Assembly: GCF_900104355.1 (NCBI RefSeq)
Contig: NZ_FNIY01000003.1
Coordinates: 372,001-436,000 of the forward strand
Source: Phyllobacterium sp. OV277
GTDB lineage: Bacteria > Pseudomonadota > Alphaproteobacteria > Rhizobiales > Rhizobiaceae
Reading direction: 5' to 3'
Length of the DNA stretch: 64,000 nucleotides
Positions 42,972-52,556 of this stretch are shown piece after piece; within the stretch, counting starts at the first letter, position 1, and the number at the start of each line of letters is the position of its first letter. A program made the translations under genes and the position numbers. A model generated the notes under the pieces. That model was not told the DNA's origin. It ran no database searches and saw only the letters and a program-made list of their open reading frames with translations.

Positions 42972-45635
42972 CTACTTTTTCTTCGCCGAAGCCTGCGCCG
43001 CCGCCAGACGGGCAATCGGCACACGGAACGGCGAGCAGGACACATAGTCGAGACCCGTCTCTTCACAGAAGTGAATCGAAGCCGGATCGCCGCCATGTTC
43101 GCCGCAAATGCCAAGTTTGATATCCGGGCGCGTTGCCCTGCCCTTTTCCACGCCAATGCGCACCAGTTCGCCAACGCCATCCACATCGATGGAGACAAAC
43201 GGGTCCTGCTCGATAATGCCCTTCATCTGATAGGTCATCAGATAGGATGAGGCATCGTCGCGCGAGATACCGAAGGTTGTCTGCGTCAGGTCATTGGTGC
43301 CGAAGGAGAAGAACTCAGCCACTTCGGCAATGGAATGGGCACGGACAGCGGCACGCGGCAGCTCGATCATCGTACCGACGAGGTAGTTGATCTTGATATC
43401 CGCTTCCTTCATCACATCGGCGGCAACCGCATCAATGCGTGCCTTGACGAAATCAAGTTCAGCGCGAAGGCCAACCAGCGGCACCATGATTTCAGGCTCG
43501 ATAGGCGCACCGGTGGCTTCGGCAGCCTGTATGGCCGCTTCAAAGATCGCCCTTGCCTGCATCTCGGCAATTTCCGGATAGGAAATAGCAAGGCGGCAAC
43601 CACGATGCCCGAGCATCGGGTTGAACTCATGCAGGCTGTCAGTCCGCTCCCGCAGTTTTTGCGGGCTTATTTTCATGACAGCCGCAACGTCAGCAATTTC
43701 CTCATCCGTCTTGGGAAGGAATTCGTGCAGCGGCGGGTCGAGCAGTCGAATTGTGACGGGAAGGCCGTTCATGATTTCAAAGAGTTCCTTGAAATCAGCA
43801 CGCTGCATCGGCAGCAGCTTGTCGAGCGCCGCACGGCGGCCCTTTTCGTTGTCGGCCAGGATCATCTCGCGCATGGCAAGAATGCGGTCGCCGTCAAAGA
43901 ACATGTGTTCGGTGCGGCAAAGGCCGATGCCCTCGGCACCAAACGACCGCGCCATGCGCGCATCGGTCGGCGTGTCGGCATTGGCGCGCACTTTCATGCG
44001 GCGTGTGCGGTCGGCCCATTCCATGATTTTGGCAAAGTCGCCTGAAAACTCAGGCTGCAGCATGGGCACGGCGCCCTTGAGCACCTGTCCGATACCGCCA
44101 TCAATGGTGATGATATCGCCCTTTTTCAGGAGCACACCGGCGGCGAGCAGCGTTTCATTGCGATAGTCGACGCGAAGCGAACCCGCACCGGAAACACAGG
44201 GCTTGCCCATGCCGCGCGCCACAACGGCCGCATGGCTGGTCATGCCGCCACGCGTGGTCAGGATAGCCTCGGCGGCGTGCATGCCGTGAATGTCTTCCGG
44301 GCTGGTTTCAATGCGCACGAGAATGGCCTTGCGGCCCTCGGATTTCAGCTGTTCGGCATCCTCGGACGAGAACACGATCTCACCCGTTGCCGCACCCGGC
44401 GATGCCGGAAGGCCGCTGCCGATGACATTGCGCTTGGCTGATGGGTCGATTGTCGGGTGCAAAAGTTGATCCAGCGACGCCGGATCAATACGCAGCACCG
44501 CCTCAGCCTGACTGATCAGGCCTTCATTGGCCATTTCAACCGCGATTTTCAGCGCTGCCTTGGCGGTGCGCTTGCCGGAGCGCGTCTGCAACATCCACAG
44601 CTTGCCGTTCTCGATGGTAAATTCGAGATCCTGCATGTCGGTGTAGTGCTTTTCCAGCCGGTCCGACACGGCGCAGAATTCGGCGAAAGCAGCCGGCATC
44701 AGCTTTTCCAGTGAAGGCTTGTCGGAACCAGCTGCAATGCGCGCATCTTCGGTAATGTTTTGCGGCGTTCTGATGCCCGCAACCACATCTTCGCCCTGCG
44801 CATTGACCAGAAACTCGCCATAGAGCTTCTTTTCGCCGGTGGACGGATTGCGCGTGAAGGCAACGCCGGTTGCCGAGCGCTCGCCCATATTGCCGAACAC
44901 CATGGCTTGAACACTGACCGCCGTGCCCCAGCTTTCCGGGATATTGTGCAGGCGGCGATAGGTGATCGCGCGGGCATTCATCCAGCTGGAAAATACCGCG
45001 CCGATGGCACCCCACAGCTGCTTTTCCGGGTCCTGCGGGAATGGCTCTTCCAGCTCTTCCTCGATTTTGGCCTTGTAAAGGTCGATAACGCCCTTCCAGT
45101 CATCGGCTGTAAGCGCGGTATCGATCTCGACGCCGAGATTGGCCTTGGTATCCTCAAGGATTTCCTCAAAGACAGAATGGTCAAGCCCCATGACCACATC
45201 GGAATACATCTGGATGAAACGGCGATAGCTGTCATAGGCAAAACGCGGATCACCGGATTCGCGGGCGATGGCTTCTACCGTCTCGTCATTGAGGCCGAGA
45301 TTGAGCACCGTATCCATCATGCCGGGCATTGACGCGCGCGAGCCGGAGCGCACCGAAACAAGCAAAGGTTTTGACTTGTCGCCGAAATCGCGGCCCGTCA
45401 CCTTGGCAATATGGCCAAGTGCTTTTTTGACATCAGCTTCAAGCGTATCGGGATAGCGGCGGCCATTGGCATAAAACCAGCTGCACACTTCCGAAGTGAT
45501 GGTAAACCCCGGCGGGACCGGCAGCCCGAGCGCGCACATCTCCGCGAGATTGGCACCTTTGCCACCCAGAAGATTGCGATCACCGGCGGAGCCTTCCGCC
45601 TTGCCGTCACCGAATGTGTAGACCCACTTCACCAT
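42972..45635 (-). CDS. ppdK: Pyruvate, phosphate dikinase
   Basis: 887 residues, normal for the bacterial enzyme interconverting pyruvate, ATP and phosphate with PEP, AMP and pyrophosphate in the cytosol. N-terminal ATP-grasp (FGDGKAEGSAGDRNLLGGKG), phospho-His domain GGMTSHAAVVARGMGKPCVS, and C-terminal PEP-binding barrel (GTNDLTQTTFG, LGICGEHGGDP with the catalytic Cys). GGAGG lies before the ATG at 45635. Gluconeogenic enzyme in related bacteria. No regulatory protein gene (DUF299) is adjacent. Confidence 0.96.
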   Translation of the reverse strand: MVKWVYTFGDGKAEGSAGDRNLLGGKGANLAEMCALGLPVPPGFTITSEVCSWFYANGRRYPDTLEADVKKALGHIAKVTGRDFGDKSKPLLVSVRSGSRASMPGMMDTVLNLGLNDETVEAIARESGDPRFAYDSYRRFIQMYSDVVMGLDHSVFEEILEDTKANLGVEIDTALTADDWKGVIDLYKAKIEEELEEPFPQDPEKQLWGAIGAVFSSWMNARAITYRRLHNIPESWGTAVSVQAMVFGNMGERSATGVAFTRNPSTGEKKLYGEFLVNAQGEDVVAGIRTPQNITEDARIAAGSDKPSLEKLMPAAFAEFCAVSDRLEKHYTDMQDLEFTIENGKLWMLQTRSGKRTAKAALKIAVEMANEGLISQAEAVLRIDPASLDQLLHPTIDPSAKRNVIGSGLPASPGAATGEIVFSSEDAEQLKSEGRKAILVRIETSPEDIHGMHAAEAILTTRGGMTSHAAVVARGMGKPCVSGAGSLRVDYRNETLLAAGVLLKKGDIITIDGGIGQVLKGAVPMLQPEFSGDFAKIMEWADRTRRMKVRANADTPTDARMARSFGAEGIGLCRTEHMFFDGDRILAMREMILADNEKGRRAALDKLLPMQRADFKELFEIMNGLPVTIRLLDPPLHEFLPKTDEEIADVAAVMKISPQKLRERTDSLHEFNPMLGHRGCRLAISYPEIAEMQARAIFEAAIQAAEATGAPIEPEIMVPLVGLRAELDFVKARIDAVAADVMKEADIKINYLVGTMIELPRAAVRAHSIAEVAEFFSFGTNDLTQTTFGISRDDASSYLMTYQMKGIIEQDPFVSIDVDGVGELVRIGVEKGRATRPDIKLGICGEHGGDPASIHFCEETGLDYVSCSPFRVPIARLAAAQASAKKK

Positions 45636-45710
45636 TGCAGCCTCCCTGCCGCCGTCCATGTGCCGCAAAGCACTGATGAAGGTCTATTCGATAGAAAAGG
45701 CAAGCACCAT

Positions 45711-45734
45711 CGAAAAATGCTGCATCGCAGCATT
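45711..45734 (-). terminator. Hairpin between smc and ppdK
   Basis: Perfect eight-base stem AATGCTGC/GCAGCATT with a three-base loop; on the minus strand it is followed by TTTTCG. It could end transcripts from the smc side or be a control site in the ppdK leader. Confidence 0.45.
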
Positions 45735-45830
45735 CAAATCGATTAGCAGGGTAAATCCGCGTTAATCTTTGAAATCCTTCGTCATTTCAAGCTTGAAACG
45801 GTTAGCCTGCAACCTTGGCTTGCTTCGCGG

Positions 45831-45948
45831 GTGGTTCGTGGTTCGTGTTTCGACAGGCTCACCATGAGGGAGAGTGAGGATGCAACGCTAATCACCAACG
45901 TTGCAGAACTTGGCTCCCTGCAACCTATCCCTCTCCGTCTGCCAAGTT
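45831..45948. repeat. Repeat A, copy 9, right arm missing
   Basis: Left arm GTTTCGACAGGCTCACCATG and core TTGCAGAACTTGGCTCCCTG are present; the right arm is absent and a B element follows directly (after CTCTCCGTCTGCCAAGTTT). Confidence 0.78.
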
Positions 45949-45949
45949 T

Positions 45950-46110
45950 CACCCCCCTCTGTCCTGTCGGACATCTCCCCCACAAGGGGGGAGATCAGCC
46001 TTCACTACTGCCTTTGCACAATCTGCAACGGTTCCTGTTGTGGGAAAGCATTCATGCCAATGTGATCTCCCCCCTTGTGGGGGAGATGTCCGACAGGACA
46101 GAGGGGGGTG
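45950..46110. repeat. Repeat B, copy 6
   Basis: Full copy with ends CACCCCCCTCTGTCC and GGACAGAGGGGGGTG, abutting the truncated A copy on its left and followed 21 bases later by an intact A copy. Confidence 0.9.
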
Positions 46111-46131
46111 AGTGCCGCCGGTGCATGATTT

Positions 46132-46270
46132 GTGGTTCGTGGTTCGACAAGCTCACCATGAGGGAGAGAGATGGGCTGCAGGGAGTCAGGTTCTGCGATC
46201 TTTGTGATTATCGTTGCATCTCCAATCTCCCTCATGGTGAGCTTGTCGAACCACGGACCACGAACCACCC
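46132..46270. repeat. Repeat A, copy 10
   Basis: Standard copy with arms GTGGTTCGACAAGCTCACC and GGTGAGCTTGTCGAACCAC; ends 35 bases from the smc stop codon. Confidence 0.88.
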
Positions 46271-46304
46271 TCATGCAAGAGCATTCCACGGAACTGCGAA
46301 TAGC

Positions 46305-49300
46305 TTAACTCGCCTCGCGCAGTTGCTCGGCGGTCTGGAGATCGACCGATACCAGCTGGCTGACACCCTGCTCGGCCATGGTGACACCAAAGAGGCGGTT
46401 CATGCGGGCCATGGTGATGGGGTTGTGGGTGATCACGACGAAACGCGTTTCGGTCGACGCGGCCATCTCGTCCATCAGATTACAGAAGCGCTCGACATTG
46501 TGGTCATCGAGCGGTGCGTCCACCTCATCGAGCACGCAGATGGGTGCCGGATTGGTCAGGAACACCGCAAAGATCAGTGCCATGGCCGTCAGTGCCTGCT
46601 CGCCGCCAGAGAGCAACGTCATGGTCTGTGGCTTCTTGCCGGGCGGGCGGGCGAGAATTTCGAGACCGGCTTCCAGCGGATCTTCCGATTCGATCAGTTG
46701 CAGCTCTGCCGTACCACCACCGAAAAGGTGGGTGAAGAGCCGCTGGAACTGGGCATTCACCACTTCGAACGCCGCAAGCAGCCGCTCGCGGCCTTCACGA
46801 TTAAGGCTCTGGATCGCCTGACGCAGTTTTTTGACCGCCTCGATAATGTCTTCGCGTTCGCTGACAATCGCCTCAAGCCGCGCTGACAATTCTTCCTGTT
46901 CTTCCTCGGCGCGCAGGTTGACGGCACCAAGGCGCTCGCGCTCGATCTTGAGCCGCTCCAGATTGCGATCCGTCGCATCGACATCGGGCAGCGGATCATT
47001 GGGACCAAGGCCGGTCAGCTTCATTGCTTCGTGCGGGGCGCAGTTCAGCGCCTCGGCAATACGGGTTTCGGCGTCCTGCCGGCGTTCCTGCGCAGCGGCA
47101 AGGCGCTCTTCCGACCGCGCTCTGCCCTCGCGCGCCGTGGCGAGCGACTGGATGGCATCGGTGGCGGCGCGGTCAAGTTCCTGCTGGCGTGCCTCGGCAA
47201 TAGCAAGCCGGTCACCGGCTTCCTTGCGCAAAGCTTCGGCTTGCGACAATTGCGATAGCAGCGCCCGGTTGCGTTCGGCAATTTCGTCAGGCGCATCGAC
47301 CAGATCGGCAAATTCTTCTTCGGCTTCCTGACGGCGCTCGGTCAGGGATTCAATCTGACGATCGGCATTTTGCGCACGATCATTCCAGCTTTTGCGCTCA
47401 AAGCCGATGGATTCAAGCCGCCGCATGCGGTTCTCGGCTTCGCGGCGCAGACCTTCATGCGCAGCGCGCGCCTCGGCAAGAGTTGCGCGATCCGTCATGA
47501 CCTCGGTGGTGAGATGCGCAAGCCGGATATTGACTTCTTCAAGATCCGGCGCGCGGGCCAAACGATCCTCGGCTGCAAGGAATTGCTCCTGCGTTTCGGC
47601 CAAGGTCTCGGCAAGGCGTGATTTGCCTTCATCCAATGCGGCGCGGCGGCTGGAAAGCTGCCCGGCAGCGCGTTCAGCAGCGGCCAGTGCCTCGCGCGCA
47701 TCGCTGACACCACGCTGCATGGCGCGCCAATGGTCACGGGCGGTGCGTTCATTTTCGACCGACTGGCGCACGGCGGCTTCCGCTACGGCAATGGCGGCTT
47801 CGGCTTCACGCAAATGCTTTGTTGCCTCGACCACTTCGATATCAAGTTCGGCAAGGCGGTTTTTCTGGGCCAGACGCTGAGCGGCAGGTGTCGGCGCATC
47901 GGCGCTGGCCGTATAGCCATCCCAGCGCCAGAGGGCACCTGAACGGCTGACGAGCCGCTGTCCTGTTTTCAAGGATGTTTGCAGCCGTGCGCCATCAGCC
48001 TCATCGACGATACCGATCTGGGCAAGACGGCGGGCCAGTTGGAGGGGTGCCTTGACGACGCTGGCAAGCGATTTGAGACCTGATGGCAAGGCGGGATCAT
48101 CGCCAGCCCCATCCACGTCGCCCCAGAACACCGGGGCGCTGCGATCAACAGGCGCGTCCAGATCTTCACCCAGCGCCGCACCGAGGGCGATTTCAAAACC
48201 CTTTTCTACCTTGACCGCCTCCACGACAGCGGGAAACAGATCGGAACCGCCGATATTGATCATTTTTGCCAAAGTCCGGGCTTCGGTCTCAATCCGGTTC
48301 AAATCGCTGCGGGCATCCTGCAAGGGCTGGCGCAACTGCGCTTCATTGCGGCGCGCCGTTTCAACGGCAGCTTCAGCGGCCAGCGCACCTTCTTCAGCGT
48401 GCTCAAGTGTAGCTTCGGCCGTTTCAACCAGCGCCTGCTTCTCGATGGGGTCAGCAAGGGCGGCGATCTGCGCCGTAATCCCGGCGAGATCACGCTCCAC
48501 ATCGCCCATCTGGCGGATGAGACGCTCACGGCGCTCGGCACTTTCGCGCAGATTACGCTCAACCTGTGCCCGTTCTGCGGTCGCCTCGGCGCGTTCGGCC
48601 GTTACCTTGGCAAGTGCTGCTTCACTTTCCTTCAGCTTGGCGTCGGCCCGTTCAAAATCAGCGCGGGTTTCCAGCTCATGTTCGCCCGCATTGGCATTGT
48701 CTTCATTCAGCGCGCGCTCTTCGGCATCAAGGCGGGCGATAATATCCGCATTATCGCGCACCATCTGTTCTTCGCGGGCAATATCCGACGTGAGCTGGGC
48801 AAGGCGCTTTTCCAGTTCCGATTGACGGGCGCGGATGCGCTGGGCTTCTTCATCGATCTGCGAGCGGGCAATGGTCAAGCGCTGCAATGCCGCTGCGGCC
48901 TTGGCTTCCGCCTCACGCAGATCAGGCAGTTTGTGTGCGCCGATGGCCTGTTCCTTGGCCGCATTCATCTGAACCTGTGCAAAATCACCGACACCCGATG
49001 TGGCCGCTGATAGAGCCGATTGCGCCTCGGCTTCCTGATTTTTGGCAACAGCCCATTTCAGATGCAGAAGAATAGCTTCTGAACGGCGAATATCCGCCGA
49101 CAGGCTCTTGAAACGGTTGGCCTGACGCGATTGCCGCTTCAAGCTCTCAATCTGGGTTTCAAGCTCGCCAACGACATCTTCCAGCCGTTCCAGATTTTGC
49201 TCGGCGGCCCGCAGACGCAGTTCCGCCTCATGGCGGCGGGTATGCAGACCCGAAATGCCTGCGGCCTCTTCCAGAAGCGCACGGCGTGCCTGCGGCTTGG

Positions 49301-49763
49301 CCTGAATGAGTTCACCGATGCGGCCCTGCCCGACCATAGAAGGCGAACGAGCGCCTGTTGACTGGTCAGCAAACAGCAGTTGCACATCCTTGGCGCGGGC
49401 GTCCTTGCCATTGATGCGATAGACCGAACCAGCCTCGCGCTCGATACGGCGCGAGACCTGCAATTCATCGGCATCGTTGAAGCTTGCCGGGGCGCTGCGG
49501 TCGTGATTGTCGAGAAAAAGCGTGACTTCAGCCGTATTGCGCGATGGGCGCGTGCCGGAGCCGGAGAAAATGACGTCATCCATGCCGGATGCGCGCATAT
49601 TCTTGTAGGAGTTTTCGCCCATCACCCAGCGCAGGGCTTCCACCAGATTGGACTTGCCGCAGCCATTGGGGCCGACAACGCCGGTCAACCCGCCTTCAAT
49701 GACGAATTCGGCGGGCTCGACAAAGGATTTGAAACCGAGAAGGCGGAGTTTTGTGAAGCGCAT
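46305..49763 (-). CDS. smc: Chromosome segregation SMC protein
   Basis: 1152 residues. N-terminal head FKSFVEPAEFVIEGGLTGVV with Walker A GPNGCGKSN, long coiled coils (rich in Ala, Glu, Arg) on both sides of a hinge near residues 520-640, and a C-terminal head with signature LLSGGEQALTAMAL and Walker B ICVLDEVDAPLDD. Start MRFTKLRLLGF at 49763; six upstream codons are not family-like. Forms a condensin ring with ScpA/ScpB, encoded elsewhere. Length and all ATPase motifs are normal. 72 bases downstream of the dsbA-like gene on the same strand. Confidence 0.97.
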   Translation of the reverse strand: MRFTKLRLLGFKSFVEPAEFVIEGGLTGVVGPNGCGKSNLVEALRWVMGENSYKNMRASGMDDVIFSGSGTRPSRNTAEVTLFLDNHDRSAPASFNDADELQVSRRIEREAGSVYRINGKDARAKDVQLLFADQSTGARSPSMVGQGRIGELIQAKPQARRALLEEAAGISGLHTRRHEAELRLRAAEQNLERLEDVVGELETQIESLKRQSRQANRFKSLSADIRRSEAILLHLKWAVAKNQEAEAQSALSAATSGVGDFAQVQMNAAKEQAIGAHKLPDLREAEAKAAAALQRLTIARSQIDEEAQRIRARQSELEKRLAQLTSDIAREEQMVRDNADIIARLDAEERALNEDNANAGEHELETRADFERADAKLKESEAALAKVTAERAEATAERAQVERNLRESAERRERLIRQMGDVERDLAGITAQIAALADPIEKQALVETAEATLEHAEEGALAAEAAVETARRNEAQLRQPLQDARSDLNRIETEARTLAKMINIGGSDLFPAVVEAVKVEKGFEIALGAALGEDLDAPVDRSAPVFWGDVDGAGDDPALPSGLKSLASVVKAPLQLARRLAQIGIVDEADGARLQTSLKTGQRLVSRSGALWRWDGYTASADAPTPAAQRLAQKNRLAELDIEVVEATKHLREAEAAIAVAEAAVRQSVENERTARDHWRAMQRGVSDAREALAAAERAAGQLSSRRAALDEGKSRLAETLAETQEQFLAAEDRLARAPDLEEVNIRLAHLTTEVMTDRATLAEARAAHEGLRREAENRMRRLESIGFERKSWNDRAQNADRQIESLTERRQEAEEEFADLVDAPDEIAERNRALLSQLSQAEALRKEAGDRLAIAEARQQELDRAATDAIQSLATAREGRARSEERLAAAQERRQDAETRIAEALNCAPHEAMKLTGLGPNDPLPDVDATDRNLERLKIERERLGAVNLRAEEEQEELSARLEAIVSEREDIIEAVKKLRQAIQSLNREGRERLLAAFEVVNAQFQRLFTHLFGGGTAELQLIESEDPLEAGLEILARPPGKKPQTMTLLSGGEQALTAMALIFAVFLTNPAPICVLDEVDAPLDDHNVERFCNLMDEMAASTETRFVVITHNPITMARMNRLFGVTMAEQGVSQLVSVDLQTAEQLREAS

Positions 49764-49835
49764 CAGACGGCCCTTCCCCAAAACGCCATAGGGACGGACG
49801 CAGTAAGGCGTCCGCCAGATTTCAACAGGCAGCTA

Positions 49836-50549
49836 TCAGAGTAGACCGTCGATAATCGCTGACATTTCGTCAACCGATAGGGCTCCTGCATACTTCGTGC
49901 CGTTGATGAAGAATGTCGGCGTGGCATTCACGCCGAAATCCTTGGCTCCGCGGTCACGCGATGCATTCACATCATCCAGAAGTTTTTGGTTCGTCAAGCA
50001 AGCGTTGAACGACTCCTGTGTAAAACCGGCCAATTTGGAGATTTGCAGCAAAGGTTCTACCGCATTTGCCGATGCAGCCCACTGTTCCTGCTGTTTGAAC
50101 AGCACATCAACCAGCGGGTAATAACGATCTTCAGGGGCGCAGCGGGCGAGCATGAAGGCAGCGGCAGCGCGCGGATCGAACGGGAATTCGCGCAGGATGA
50201 GTTTTGCCTTGCCCGTATCGATGTACTTTTCCTTGATGGTCGGCAGCGTCGCAACGGTGAAGTGCGCGCAATGCGGGCAGGTCATCGATGCATATTCAAT
50301 GATGGTGACAGGCGCTTCGGCCTTGCCCAGCACGATATCCTTCAACGGGCCCTGCTCCAGAAGCTTGGCCGGATCGATCTTGCCGGCAGCCTCAGGGATT
50401 TTCACATCGGATGGTACAGGTGTCGAAGCGGCAGCAGCGGGCTTTGCCGCATCTTCTGACCATGCAGGATTGCCCGCAGTTGCAGCGAGCGCCGCCGTCG
50501 ATACGGCCGCGAGGGTCAGAATGTTTCGGCGTGTCAGCATTTCGGTCAT
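49836..50549 (-). CDS. DsbA-family thiol:disulfide oxidoreductase
   Basis: 237 residues, exported. A twin-arginine-like signal (TRRNILTLAAVSTAALAATA) is followed by an Ala/Pro-rich linker and a DsbA/thioredoxin domain with active site TCPHC (Cys 91 and 94) and the cis-Pro ATPTFFING. Such genes precede smc in many Hyphomicrobiales. Probably folds periplasmic proteins. Start MTEMLTRR at 50549; an ATG three codons later is possible. Confidence 0.9.
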   Translation of the reverse strand: MTEMLTRRNILTLAAVSTAALAATAGNPAWSEDAAKPAAAASTPVPSDVKIPEAAGKIDPAKLLEQGPLKDIVLGKAEAPVTIIEYASMTCPHCAHFTVATLPTIKEKYIDTGKAKLILREFPFDPRAAAAFMLARCAPEDRYYPLVDVLFKQQEQWAASANAVEPLLQISKLAGFTQESFNACLTNQKLLDDVNASRDRGAKDFGVNATPTFFINGTKYAGALSVDEMSAIIDGLL

Positions 50550-50748
50550 AAGGATCACCTGTCTCCGGTGTTGATTATGCGTTGATTGACTCAATAGAGC
50601 CCCATGGCAGTTTCTTTAAGGCAGAGCTTGCATTCTGTCTTTGAATTTTTCGTGATCTGAACGGGAATAAAATCAAGTCAATGGGATAACAGGGTGGGTT
50701 GTTGGTATTTGGTGGTTTGAGTGTTGATGGGCTGACGAAGCTGTGGGG

Positions 50749-50848
50749 TGTGGTTCGTGGTTCGACAAGCTCACCATGAGGGAGAGTGTGGATGTAACGC
50801 TAATCACCTACGTTGCAGAACTGGACTCCCTGCAACCCACCCATGCCT
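50749..50848. repeat. Repeat A, copy 11, right arm replaced
   Basis: Left arm GTGGTTCGACAAGCTCACC and core TTGCAGAACTGGACTCCCTG, then a C element begins where the right arm should be. A trace of the core (AAGGGAGCCAATCTGC) follows the C element. Confidence 0.75.
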
Positions 50849-50954
50849 GTCATCCTCGGGCTTGACCCGAGGACCCATAATTTAAAATGTTGAATATCCG
50901 GATTTACCTGATCTTTTTAGCAGTGGGTCCTCGGGTCAAGCCCGAGGATGACGG
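50849..50954. repeat. Repeat C, full copy
   Basis: TGTCATCCTCGGGCTTGACC to its inverse GAGGATGACGG, with the centre ATATCCGGATTTACCTGATC. Inserted at the core of A copy 11 in the 467-base gap between the dsbA-like and dciA-like genes. Confidence 0.85.
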
Positions 50955-51016
50955 AGATGGATCATGAAAGGGAGCCAATCTGCGCGACCTTTATGCTGCA
51001 ACCGCCGCACTCGAAC

Positions 51017-51517
51017 CTAACGCTTGATCTTTTCCGCGTGGATGCTCTGGCCGAGGCGTTCCAGTGCCTCACGCAAGCTGTCATCCTCGATGGCTTCCAC
51101 CACGCGGCTGATCTTGCCCTTGGTGGCGGCATCAACAGGCGGCAGTGCGCGCCGCTTCGGTGCGGGCAGAGTGATTGCCTTCTGCTCGATCTTGATACGG
51201 CCGACGGCGGCAAATCCCAAAAAAGCATTGACCCGGCTGATGATTTCCCCGGTTTCGTGCTGAATACGCATGGCTGTAAAGCCCTGACAGGCGATAACCA
51301 GCGTTGCGGGCTGGAATGGGTCGTCTTCATGCGCGCGGCGCGGCCATAGCAATTTCAGTGGACGCGACTGATCGCCGAGAGCCGGACCAACCACCTCTTC
51401 CCACGCCTGAACGAGTTCAATCGTGATACCGGCGCGCTTGCGCAGGACAGGGTCGAGAATGCCCGATGCGGGATCCGCCAAAGGCCGGAATCCTCTTTGC
51501 TTGCGGTCATTGCTCAT
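51017..51517 (-). CDS. DUF721/DciA-like protein
   Basis: 166 residues. The N-terminal RKQRGFRPLADPASGILDPV and LVQAWEEVVGPALGDQSRPL match the DUF721 domain found in DciA, the replicative helicase operator of most bacteria. A Lys/Arg-rich C-terminal half (KRRALPPVDAATKGKISRVV) is longer than in short DUF721 proteins. In alphaproteobacteria the gene typically sits beside mutY and the dsbA-like/smc pair, as here except for two inserted polysaccharide genes. Role in helicase loading is inferred from the family. Confidence 0.85.
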   Translation of the reverse strand: MSNDRKQRGFRPLADPASGILDPVLRKRAGITIELVQAWEEVVGPALGDQSRPLKLLWPRRAHEDDPFQPATLVIACQGFTAMRIQHETGEIISRVNAFLGFAAVGRIKIEQKAITLPAPKRRALPPVDAATKGKISRVVEAIEDDSLREALERLGQSIHAEKIKR

Positions 51518-51550
51518 CGTACCAAATGCCTTGCATCAGGAAGGGAAGTG

Positions 51551-52525
51551 TCAGCGGCCATTATAGCCGCGAAACCACTCAACAAACAAAGGAATACCCT
51601 CTTCCAGCGTCGTCTTCGGGCAAAAGCCCAGATCGCGCGTAGCAAGATCGATGTCGGCAAACGTGCGCTCGACATCGGCTGGCGGCATTGGTTCAAACTT
51701 TTTGATGGCTTCCCGGCCAACAGCCTGTTCGATGATTTCGATAAAGCGCAGCAAAGCGACCGGATTGTTGTTGCCGAGATTATAAACAGGCGCGGTCTCA
51801 TTAGGATTGGTCAGGATGCGGTTGATCGCACCCAGCACACCGCTGACAATATCGTCGATGAAGGTGAAATCACGCGCCATCTTGCCGTGATTATAGACCT
51901 TGATCGGCTCGCCCTTCGAAATGGCATCGGTAAAGAGCCATGGGGCCATATCAGGGCGGCCATAGGGGCCGTAGACGGTGAAGAACCGCAAGCCAGTGGA
52001 CGCGACCTTGTGCACATGGGCATAGGAATAGGCCAGCAATTCCGCCGATCGTTTTGTTGCCGCATAGACGGAAACCGGGTTGTTGACCGGATCGCTTTCG
52101 GAAAATGGCACTTTGGTATTGGCACCATAGACCGATGATGAACTGGCATAGACAACAGGCGGGTGTTTTGGCATGACGCGCGCCTGTTCGAAAACCGTCA
52201 CCTGACCATGCACATTGGCGTCGACATAGGCGGCAGGATTTTCAACCGAGTAACGGACACCGGCCTGAGCCGCGAGATGCACGATGACATCCGCATCCAT
52301 GTCCCGGGCAATGGCGGCGCGCAATTCTTCAGGTTTGGCGATATTGGCCCTGATAAAACGGATACCGGGCAAGCCCTCAAGCGCTGACAGGCGCGTTTCC
52401 TTGAGAGCGACCTGATAGTAATCATTGAGATTGTCGATGGCGACGACCTCGAAACCTTCACTGGCCAGCCGTCTTGCCACATGAAAGCCGATAAAGCCTG
52501 CCGCTCCGGTAACAATCGCTTTCAT
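51551..52525 (-). CDS. UDP-glucuronate 4-epimerase-like SDR
   Basis: Extended SDR of 324 residues: NAD motif GAAGFIGFHVARRL, VHLAAQAGVRYSVENPAAYV, SSSSVYG and YAATKRSAE (catalytic Tyr and Lys). The first and second blocks are those of UDP-GlcA 4-epimerases (LspL/GalE-like), giving UDP-galacturonate for surface glycans. It is 31 bases downstream of the O-antigen polymerase gene and 33 bases upstream of the dciA-like gene on the same strand, so all may share a transcript. Confidence 0.85.
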   Translation of the reverse strand: MKAIVTGAAGFIGFHVARRLASEGFEVVAIDNLNDYYQVALKETRLSALEGLPGIRFIRANIAKPEELRAAIARDMDADVIVHLAAQAGVRYSVENPAAYVDANVHGQVTVFEQARVMPKHPPVVYASSSSVYGANTKVPFSESDPVNNPVSVYAATKRSAELLAYSYAHVHKVASTGLRFFTVYGPYGRPDMAPWLFTDAISKGEPIKVYNHGKMARDFTFIDDIVSGVLGAINRILTNPNETAPVYNLGNNNPVALLRFIEIIEQAVGREAIKKFEPMPPADVERTFADIDLATRDLGFCPKTTLEEGIPLFVEWFRGYNGR

Positions 52526-52556
52526 TTCAATACTTTATCCCAAACACCCATTATTA

